Shown here in pieces: positions 57,515-64,000 of a stretch of DNA of 64,000 nucleotides. Made by a program: the position numbers and the translations under genes. This DNA is from Peribacillus loiseleuriae (GTDB lineage Bacteria > Bacillota > Bacilli > Bacillales > DSM-1321). The notes under the pieces were generated by a model that was not told the DNA's origin, did no database searches, and saw nothing but the letters and a program-made list of their open reading frames with translations. The stretch covers positions 1,705,812-1,769,811 of the forward strand of contig NZ_LFZW01000001.1 in NCBI RefSeq assembly GCF_001183985.1, read 5' to 3'. Numbering within the stretch: position 1 is the stretch's first letter; every line of letters starts with the position of its first letter.

Positions 57515-58099
57515 GTGAATTTACCAAATAAAATAACAATATCAAGAATTATCTTAATACCTATTTTTGTGATTCTTATGCTCGTACCCTTTTCTTGGGG
57601 CGAGTTGATGCTTGGGGACTACATTCTTCCAGTTAATCATTTAGTAGGGGCTATACTTTTTATTCTTGCTGCATCAACAGACTGGGTAGATGGACACTAT
57701 GCCCGCAAATACAATATGGTCACAAATCTTGGGAAATTTCTCGATCCTCTTGCTGACAAATTACTCGTTTCAGCAGCATTAATTGTATTAATTGATTTGG
57801 ACTTAATGTACAATCAGTCTTGGATTGCTATTGTCATTATTAGTAGGGAGTTTGCCGTTACAGGCTTAAGGCTTGTACTTGCAGGAACAGGTGAAGTAGT
57901 TGCTGCCGATATTTTAGGGAAAATAAAAATGTGGGCACAAATTGTAGCTATTTCAGCTTTGTTATTACATAATATTCCTTTTGTTTTAATTTCATTCCCA
58001 TTCGCTAACATCACTTTATGGATTGCGTTAGTTTTTACTGTTTGGTCTGGATGGGATTATTTCGCGAAAAACAAAACTGTATTTATTAATTCTAAGTAA
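57515..58099 (+). CDS. pgsA: Phosphatidylglycerophosphate synthase
   Basis: A 194-residue membrane CDP-alcohol phosphatidyltransferase making PG phosphate from CDP-DAG (product of cdsA at 6534) and glycerol 3-phosphate. The signature DWVDGHYARKYNMVTNLGKF continues to LDPLADKL with all catalytic Asp residues. I chose the GTG at 57515 after TGGAGGG; the TTG at 57500 lies on that site. Confidence 0.95.
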   Translation: MNLPNKITISRIILIPIFVILMLVPFSWGELMLGDYILPVNHLVGAILFILAASTDWVDGHYARKYNMVTNLGKFLDPLADKLLVSAALIVLIDLDLMYNQSWIAIVIISREFAVTGLRLVLAGTGEVVAADILGKIKMWAQIVAISALLLHNIPFVLISFPFANITLWIALVFTVWSGWDYFAKNKTVFINSK

Positions 58100-58120
58100 T
58101 CGAATGTGTGGGGGATGGAA

Positions 58121-59359
58121 ATGAACGCAGAAATTATTGCGGTTGGATCTGAATTACTACTAGGCCAAATAGCCAATACGAATGGGAAGTTTTTATCAAA
58201 GCAACTAGCAGAAATAGGAATTAACGTTTATTTCCATACTGTCGTAGGGGATAATAGCGATCGGCTTCAATCTGTTATCGAGATTGCAGAATCTCGTGCT
58301 GACTTCATTATTTTTACAGGCGGACTTGGACCAACCAAGGACGATTTGACGAAAGAAACGATTGCCCGTCATTTAGGAAAAAATCTTGTTTTTGACAATC
58401 ATGCTTTAACAGCTATCCAAGCGTATTTTACAAAGACTGGACGAGAAATGACAGAAAATAATAAAAAGCAGGCACTCATTTTAGAACATGCGGATGTACT
58501 TGCAAATGATCACGGAATGGCCCCTGGCATGATTCTTACTTTAAAGGATAAGACATATATGTTACTACCCGGACCTCCAAAAGAGTTAGAGCCTATGTTC
58601 TTAACATATGGGTATAAAAGGTTAATGGAAAAGCTAGATAAACAAGAACGCATTGAATCAAAGGTACTGCGCTTTTTTGGAATTGGAGAGTCATTGTTAG
58701 AGACGAAGATAGATGACTTGCTTGAAAATCAAACCAATCCGACGATTGCTCCACTTGCAGGCGATGGTGAAGTGACGCTAAGGATTACGGCTAAGCATGA
58801 GTCAAAAGAAATATGTGATCAGCTGATAGGCGAAACTGAAGCAGAAATAATGAATCGTGTTGGAGACTTTTACTATGGAAGCGACCAGACTTCTTTAATT
58901 AAGGAGCTGGTAAAAGAGTTAACTGCAAGAGGTATGTCAATTGCCGCTGCCGAAAGTTTGACTGGTGGGATGTTCCAAGAGCAACTAACGACAATACCTG
59001 GAGCCGGTAAAGTCTTTAAAGGCGGAATCGTTAGTTATACAAATGATGCTAAATCTAATTTGCTTCAAATTCGCGATGAAACCATTTCTGCATATGGTGT
59101 CATAAGCGAGCAATGCGCAATCGAAATGGCCGAAAATATTCGAACACAGCTCGATGCAGATGTTGGAATCAGCTTTACTGGAGTAGCGGGACCAGATGAA
59201 CAGGAAGATCAGCCGGTAGGAACCGTCTTTATAGGTATAGCTTTTCGCAAAGGGCATTCGAAGGTTAAGAAACTAAACCTCTCTGGTAGCAGAGCACAGA
59301 TCAGAATAAGAAGCGTAAAATACGGCTGCCATTATCTATTGAACCATCTTTCTATCTAA
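58121..59359 (+). CDS. cinA: CinA, competence/damage-inducible protein
   Basis: A 412-residue two-domain protein. The N-terminal molybdopterin-binding-like domain starts NAEIIAVGSELLLGQ and has FTGGLGPTKDD. The C-terminal PncC-type NMN amidase domain has AAAESLTGG and SFTGVAGP. CinA often accompanies recA and is linked to competence and NAD salvage. I prefer the ATG at 58121 after GGGGG; the GTG at 58106 precedes that site. A terminator separates it from recA. Confidence 0.95.
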   Translation: MNAEIIAVGSELLLGQIANTNGKFLSKQLAEIGINVYFHTVVGDNSDRLQSVIEIAESRADFIIFTGGLGPTKDDLTKETIARHLGKNLVFDNHALTAIQAYFTKTGREMTENNKKQALILEHADVLANDHGMAPGMILTLKDKTYMLLPGPPKELEPMFLTYGYKRLMEKLDKQERIESKVLRFFGIGESLLETKIDDLLENQTNPTIAPLAGDGEVTLRITAKHESKEICDQLIGETEAEIMNRVGDFYYGSDQTSLIKELVKELTARGMSIAAAESLTGGMFQEQLTTIPGAGKVFKGGIVSYTNDAKSNLLQIRDETISAYGVISEQCAIEMAENIRTQLDADVGISFTGVAGPDEQEDQPVGTVFIGIAFRKGHSKVKKLNLSGSRAQIRIRSVKYGCHYLLNHLSI

Positions 59360-59365
59360 TTTTAC

Positions 59366-59415
59366 AAGAGGATGTCTTAAAGGGTGAAATTTGCTTTTAA
59401 GACAACCTCTTTTTA
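59366..59415 (+). terminator. Terminator after cinA
   Basis: AAGAGGATGTCTTAAA pairs with TTTAAGACAACCTCTT with one mismatch and is followed by Ts. The next 200 bp hold only a small hairpin TTGCAT/ATGCAA near 59484-59504. Confidence 0.88.
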
Positions 59416-59621
59416 TTTTTGGAATATTATTATTAAAACTTTTTTAGCTTGTAGAAGAAGAAAGAGTTAAATTGAGCCCTCGATTGCATCGTTAAATAAT
59501 GCAACCGTCATTTTTAATAATATATAATCAAAATTGCATTTTTAAAGTATTTATTAATTGGAAATAGATTTTTTGCTAGACAGAAATGCTGTTTTTAAGT
59601 TATTATAACTTTAGAAATAAA

Positions 59622-59672
59622 CGAATGAATGTTCGTTTTTTGCTTGGCAAATGAAAGGAAAGAGTATATAGT
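59622..59672 (+). promoter_or_regulatory. LexA box and promoter of recA
   Basis: CGAATGAATGTTCG at 59622-59635 matches the Gram-positive LexA (DinR) box CGAACnnnnGTTCG except for one base in the left arm. TTGGCA (59644-59649) and TATAGT (59667-59672), 17 bp apart, form the promoter. The leader before recA is about 225 nt. Confidence 0.75.
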
Positions 59673-59906
59673 AGAGATAGACATCAAAGAGGGAACCAAG
59701 CGAGCATTTTAGATGGATTAAAGATCATCACAAATAGAAATGCGTGAATGTATTCTTGTTTTCTCCCTTTCTTTTTTATAAGTCGAATTAGAATAGAAGT
59801 TTGGGTATTTCCCCTAGTATACTAAGCCTGGGGCGAGCTACTGCTTTATCTTAAAAATTTATTATCTAATCAGCCAAGCTGATTAACCTATAGAGGAGGA
59901 ACTTGA

Positions 59907-60953
59907 GTGAGCGATCGTCAAGCGGCATTAGAAATGGCATTGAAACAAATTGAAAAACAATTTGGTAAAGGTTCCATCATGAAGTTAGGAGAACAAACAG
60001 ATAGAAGAATTTCAACAATTTCAAGCGGTTCATTAGCATTGGATGTAGCTTTAGGAGTGGGCGGATACCCTCGAGGTAGGGTTATTGAAGTATATGGTCC
60101 AGAGAGTTCTGGTAAAACAACGGTTTCCTTACATGCGATTGCAGAGGTACAGGCTAATGGAGGTACAGCTGCATTTATTGATGCAGAGCACGCACTGGAT
60201 CCAGATTACTCACAGAAGCTGGGGGTCAACATTGATGAGTTGTTGCTTTCACAGCCAGACACTGGTGAACAGGCACTTGAAATCGCTGAAGCATTAGTGC
60301 GAAGTGGTGCAGTAGATATTATCGTCATTGACTCTGTGGCTGCGCTCGTACCTAAAGCTGAAATTGAAGGTGAAATGGGAGATTCTCATATGGGTCTTCA
60401 AGCTAGGATGATGTCACAGGCACTTAGAAAACTATCTGGTGCAATTAATAAATCCAATACGATTGCTGTTTTCATTAACCAAGTTCGTGAAAAAATTGGC
60501 GTAATGTTTGGAAATCCTGAAACGACTCCAGGGGGCCGCGCTTTGAAGTTTTATTCAACAGTAAGGCTTGAAGTGCGCCGTGCAGAACAATTGAAACAAG
60601 GTAGTGACATAGTAGGTAACAAAACGAAAATTAAAGTCGTTAAAAACAAGGTAGCGCCACCATTCAGGCAAGCAGAAGTAGATATTATGTATGGTGAAGG
60701 AATTTCCAGAGAAGGCGAAATCATTGATATGGGATCAGAATTAGATATCGTTGAAAAGAGCGGTTCGTGGTATTCCTATAACGGCGAAAGACTAGGGCAA
60801 GGCCGAGAGAATGCTAAGCTATTCTTAAAAGAAAACAAAACTATTAAACTTGAAATAGCACAGAAAATTCGTAATCATTATAATCTAGATGGTGAACATG
60901 TATTGCCTGCAGATAGTGAGAAAGAACAGGAAGAAATGAGCCTGCCCGAATAA
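59907..60953 (+). CDS. recA: RecA recombinase
   Basis: A 348-residue strand-exchange ATPase and LexA co-protease. Walker A is GPESSGKTT (about residue 63), Walker [13 protein letters not shown], and the L2 and subunit-interface segments are normal. The acidic C-terminal tail is present. Start GTG at 59907 after GAGGAGG. The SOS box upstream predicts damage induction. Confidence 0.98.
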   Translation: MSDRQAALEMALKQIEKQFGKGSIMKLGEQTDRRISTISSGSLALDVALGVGGYPRGRVIEVYGPESSGKTTVSLHAIAEVQANGGTAAFIDAEHALDPDYSQKLGVNIDELLLSQPDTGEQALEIAEALVRSGAVDIIVIDSVAALVPKAEIEGEMGDSHMGLQARMMSQALRKLSGAINKSNTIAVFINQVREKIGVMFGNPETTPGGRALKFYSTVRLEVRRAEQLKQGSDIVGNKTKIKVVKNKVAPPFRQAEVDIMYGEGISREGEIIDMGSELDIVEKSGSWYSYNGERLGQGRENAKLFLKENKTIKLEIAQKIRNHYNLDGEHVLPADSEKEQEEMSLPE

Positions 60954-60960
60954 ATGTGCC

Positions 60961-61002
60961 AAAGAAAAGAAGCCTGATGACAAACTAGGCTTCTTTTCTT
61001 TG
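60961..61002. terminator. Terminator after recA
   Basis: A perfect 15-bp stem AAAGAAAAGAAGCCT/AGGCTTCTTTTCTTT with an 11-nt loop. Confidence 0.9.
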
Positions 61003-61157
61003 TAAACATGGTTTAGAATGGTAATTTTTGGTCAAAAATAATAGCATAGTTTAGCAAGGTTATTTCGCTAATAAGGCAAAAAAGTTAAGGTTGTAAGGAT
61101 AATTTTTAACTTTTTGGAACCGTTCTGAATATTCATGTATAGAGTCTTTGCAAACTC

Positions 61158-61186
61158 TTGACAATAAAATTTCTCAACTATACAAT
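61158..61186 (+). promoter_or_regulatory. Sigma-A promoter of rny
   Basis: TTGACA (61158-61163), 17 bp, TACAAT (61181-61186): near consensus. Nothing else of note in the 368-bp gap. Confidence 0.8.
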
Positions 61187-61321
61187 TAACATGTATATTT
61201 TATATTTTTTAAGATGAAGAATTTTGAAAAGCCAAGTGCTGTATATTGAAGACATGTACAATGTACTTGCCGACAGTTCAACTTTATTAAGTAAAAGTTC
61301 ATAGCAAGGGGAGGTGAAACG

Positions 61322-62884
61322 ATGGAACCTATTCAACTCATCATCTCCAGTTTGCTTGGCCTATTCGTCGGTGCAGTTGTTAGCTATTTTGTTTTTAAGA
61401 ACATTACTCAAAACAAAATAGCAGGGGCGAGAAATTCTGCTGAACAAATTCTTGAAGATGCAAAAAGGGAAGCAGAAGCTCTAAAAAAAGAAGCCCTATT
61501 GGAAGCGAAGGATGATATTCACAAAACTCGTTCAGATGCCGAGCGTGAAGTTCGAGAACGAAGATCTGAATTACAAAAACAAGAAAATCGATTATTACAA
61601 AAAGAAGAAAACCTTGACCGTAAAGATGAATCGTTAGATAAACGTGAAACTCTTTTGGAAAAGAAGGAAGATTCTCTTGACCAAAGACAACAGCATATTG
61701 AAGAGATGGAAAGCAAAGTGGATGAGATGGTTCGTAAGCAGCAAACAGAGCTTGAGCGTGTTTCAGGCCTGACTCGTGATGAAGCAAAAGCCATTATTAT
61801 TGATCGTATCGAAAATGAGCTGGCACACGATATTGCTCTTATGATTAAAGAAACAGAGAACCGCGCAAAAGAAGAAGCTGACAAAAAAGCAAAAGATATT
61901 CTCTCACTTGCAATTCAGCGTTGTGCTGCTGATCATGTTGCTGAGACCACCGTTTCAGTTGTCAATCTTCCAAACGATGAGATGAAGGGTCGTATTATTG
62001 GTCGAGAAGGCCGGAATATTAGGACTCTTGAGACGCTTACGGGAATCGATCTTATTATTGATGATACGCCTGAAGCAGTAATCTTATCTGGATTTGACCC
62101 AATAAGACGTGAAACAGCTCGTCTAGCACTAGAGAAGCTTGTACAGGATGGTCGTATCCATCCAGCACGCATTGAAGAAATGGTGGACAAAGCAAGACGT
62201 GAAGTGGATGAACACATCCGAGAGATCGGAGAGCATACCACATTTGAAGTAGGTGTTCACGGACTTCATCCTGACCTTATTAAGATTCTGGGTCGTTTGA
62301 AATTCCGTACAAGCTATGGTCAAAATGTCTTGAAGCATTCCATAGAAGTTGCACAATTATCTGGTTTATTAGCTGCTGAGCTAGGTGAAGACGAAACGCT
62401 TGCGCGTCGAGCAGGACTTCTTCACGATATCGGAAAAGCGATTGACCATGAAGTGGAAGGTAGCCATGTAGAAATTGGTGTAGAATTGGCTACGAAATAT
62501 AAAGAACACCCAGTAGTTATCAACAGCATCGCTTCTCATCATGGCGATACTGAACCGACATCGATTATTTCTGTACTAGTCGCTGCTGCAGATGCTTTAT
62601 CAGCAGCTAGGCCGGGTGCTCGAAGTGAGACGCTCGAAAACTATATCAGAAGACTCGAAAAGCTGGAAGAAATATCTGAGTCCTATGATGGAGTGGAAAA
62701 ATCATTTGCTATTCAAGCTGGTCGTGAAGTACGAGTTATGGTAAAACCAGAACAAATTGATGATCTGGGGGCACATCGACTTGCAAGGGATATCCGTAAG
62801 CGAATAGAAGAAGAGTTAGATTACCCAGGACATATTAAAGTAACAGTGCTACGTGAAACAAGAGCAGTTGAATATGCAAAATAA
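61322..62884 (+). CDS. rny: Ribonuclease Y
   Basis: A 520-residue membrane-anchored endoribonuclease that starts bulk mRNA decay. It has an N-terminal membrane helix (about residues 5-25), a long charged coiled coil (about 30-190), a KH domain ([20 protein letters not shown]) and an HD domain with LHDIGKAID and HHGD. Exact B. subtilis length. The ATG at 61322 follows GGGGAGGTG. Confidence 0.98.
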   Translation: MEPIQLIISSLLGLFVGAVVSYFVFKNITQNKIAGARNSAEQILEDAKREAEALKKEALLEAKDDIHKTRSDAEREVRERRSELQKQENRLLQKEENLDRKDESLDKRETLLEKKEDSLDQRQQHIEEMESKVDEMVRKQQTELERVSGLTRDEAKAIIIDRIENELAHDIALMIKETENRAKEEADKKAKDILSLAIQRCAADHVAETTVSVVNLPNDEMKGRIIGREGRNIRTLETLTGIDLIIDDTPEAVILSGFDPIRRETARLALEKLVQDGRIHPARIEEMVDKARREVDEHIREIGEHTTFEVGVHGLHPDLIKILGRLKFRTSYGQNVLKHSIEVAQLSGLLAAELGEDETLARRAGLLHDIGKAIDHEVEGSHVEIGVELATKYKEHPVVINSIASHHGDTEPTSIISVLVAAADALSAARPGARSETLENYIRRLEKLEEISESYDGVEKSFAIQAGREVRVMVKPEQIDDLGAHRLARDIRKRIEEELDYPGHIKVTVLRETRAVEYAK

Positions 62885-62925
62885 ACAAAGCGTTCGGGCC
62901 CTCGGGGTCCAACGCTTTGTTTTTC
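62885..62925 (+). terminator. Terminator after rny
   Basis: AACAAAGCGTT pairs with AACGCTTTGTT, with an inner GGGCC/GGTCC stem and a T run. Confidence 0.92.
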
Positions 62926-63247
62926 TTATAAAGAATACGTATAAGCTTTTTCGATGAATTTTGCTGTCTAGCACAAACAGCCTTACCTCTAGGCTAGAAC
63001 CAATTAATCAGATAGGGAGAAGATTATCCAAACAGTTGCTATGCCTGAGGTTGAACAAGGCATTTAATCTTTCCTATGAGCTTTGATGTCTAATTGAACA
63101 CCTGACTGTGACATGTTTCATTGGCTAATATGTTAGAATAACTTGTTTTTAGTAGCTAATGACCGATGATGGTTTCACTAATGGATGAAAGGGTGAAGTG
63201 CTTTTCATTGTGGTTGTTAGCGTGAAAGGTTAGGCAATGATATGTGG

Positions 63248-63253
63248 TACAAT
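63248..63253 (+). promoter_or_regulatory. Candidate extended -10 upstream of ymdB
   Basis: TGG-TACAAT (63245-63253) is an extended -10 element 49 bp before ymdB; no clear -35. The rest of the 417-bp gap has no recognisable gene. Confidence 0.4.
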
Positions 63254-63301
63254 AGAACAGAATAGTATCATTAAAGTTTGGTTTTTAGAAAGGAATTAAC
63301 T

Positions 63302-64000
63302 ATGAAATTGCTTTTTGTTGGAGATGTAATGGGTTCACCAGGAAGAGATATGGTGAAAGAATATTTACCGAAAATCAAGGAAAAATATCGACCGCAAATT
63401 ACCATAATAAATGGGGAAAATGCTGCTGGGGGTCGCGGAATCACCGAGAAGATTTATCGGCAATTTCTTGAAGCTGGAGCGCAGGCTGTGACGCTTGGAA
63501 ATCATGCTTGGGATAACCGTGAAATTTTTGAATTTATTGAATCTGCAAAGAATCTCGTGCGTCCTGCAAATTTTCCAGAAGGAACCCCAGGTGCAGGGAT
63601 AAAATATATCAAGTTAAATCAATTAGAGATTGCTGTGATTAATTTACAAGCAAGAACATTTATGCCTGCATTAGATTGTCCATTCGTGAAAGCAGAAGAG
63701 CTTGTAGAAGAAGCTAGAAAACGTACACCGATAATTTTTGTTGATTTTCATGGAGAAGCTACGAGTGAGAAACAAGCAATGGGTTGGTTCCTCGATGGGA
63801 AAGTGTCGGCAGTCGTAGGAACCCACACACATGTTCAAACGGCAGACAATCGGATTCTTCCTCAGGGCACAGCTTATTTATCTGATGTTGGGATGACTGG
63901 TCCGTACGATGGAATTCTTGGAATGGAGAGAGACGCTGTCATCCATCGTTTTTTAACAAGTCTACCTGTACGTTTTGAAGTACCAAAAGAAGGAAGAACA
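63302..64000 (+). CDS. ymdB: YmdB metallophosphoesterase, 5' part
   Basis: The first 233 residues of YmdB, cut by the window end. It is a calcineurin-like phosphodiesterase acting on 2',3'-cyclic nucleotides that affects biofilm and motility decisions in B. subtilis. The metal motifs GDVMGSPGRD, INGENAAGG, LGNHAWDN, DFHGEATSEK and GTHTHVQT are all present. It follows rny as in B. subtilis. Confidence 0.95.
   Translation, partial: MKLLFVGDVMGSPGRDMVKEYLPKIKEKYRPQITIINGENAAGGRGITEKIYRQFLEAGAQAVTLGNHAWDNREIFEFIESAKNLVRPANFPEGTPGAGIKYIKLNQLEIAVINLQARTFMPALDCPFVKAEELVEEARKRTPIIFVDFHGEATSEKQAMGWFLDGKVSAVVGTHTHVQTADNRILPQGTAYLSDVGMTGPYDGILGMERDAVIHRFLTSLPVRFEVPKEGRT

Noticed and set aside
61404-61787. 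Long minus-strand open frames under rny, including one at 61519-61884
   Set aside because: They are shadows of the Lys/Glu-rich coiled coil of RNase Y and give Leu/Ser/Phe-rich nonsense.
1-64000. CRISPR array, tRNA/rRNA genes, prophage or complete insertion sequence
   Set aside because: No regularly spaced direct repeats, cloverleaf sequences, phage genes or transposase frames were found; only short non-coding repeat elements are present.

Overview
This window is chromosomal DNA from a motile, endospore-forming, low-GC member of the Bacillaceae. Gene order and protein content follow the Bacillus subtilis sigD-to-ymdB region almost gene for gene. Motility is implied by sigD and swrB; sporulation is implied by dpaA/dpaB behind a sigma-K-like promoter, by spoIIIE and by ymxH. 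I cannot fix the genus; divergence from B. subtilis suggests another Bacillus-like genus. All recognised genes lie on the + strand except one small gene at 44550-44843.

Layout. 1-1558: end of the flagellar/chemotaxis operon (sigD, swrB). 1559-11750: rpsB, tsf, pyrH, frr, uppS, cdsA, dxr, rasP, proS (translation, UMP kinase, ribosome recycling, undecaprenyl, phospholipid and isoprenoid synthesis, membrane proteolysis). 12007-16329: polC. 16653-23855: the nusA-infB operon (rimP, nusA, ylxR, ylxQ, infB, ylxP, rbfA, truB, ribC). 23983-29742: rpsO with its S15 leader, pnp, ylxY, mlpA, ymxH. 29931-35072: dpaA, dpaB, asd, dapG, dapA, which carry aspartate to dipicolinate and lysine/diaminopimelate. 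35503-37170: RNase J2-locus gene. 37452-40593: a GntR/ABC-transporter/unknown-protein module that looks inserted compared with B. subtilis. 40860-44306: tepA, ylzJ, spoIIIE. 45406-51274: a GntR regulator and a nucleoside-type BMP ABC importer. 51739-59359: ymfF, ymfH, ymfI, ymfJ, ymfK, rodZ, pgsA, cinA. 59907-64000: recA, rny and a partial ymdB.

The coding content is mostly housekeeping, and several RNA-metabolism genes sit close together (pnp, rnjB, rny, nusA, rimP, ylxR). The less expected signals are between genes. There is a dispersed two-hairpin repeat (3-128, 35068-35268, 37240-37345, perhaps 47640-47725). There is a second family of long inverted-repeat elements, several carrying GGTCTGACC-like cores, inserted between operon genes (21771, 29182, 32770, 44432, 51287). 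There are candidate structured RNAs before tsf (2471-2669), between frr and uppS (5301-5425) and in the rpsB leader (1617-1676). I found no tRNA, rRNA, CRISPR array, transposase gene or prophage.
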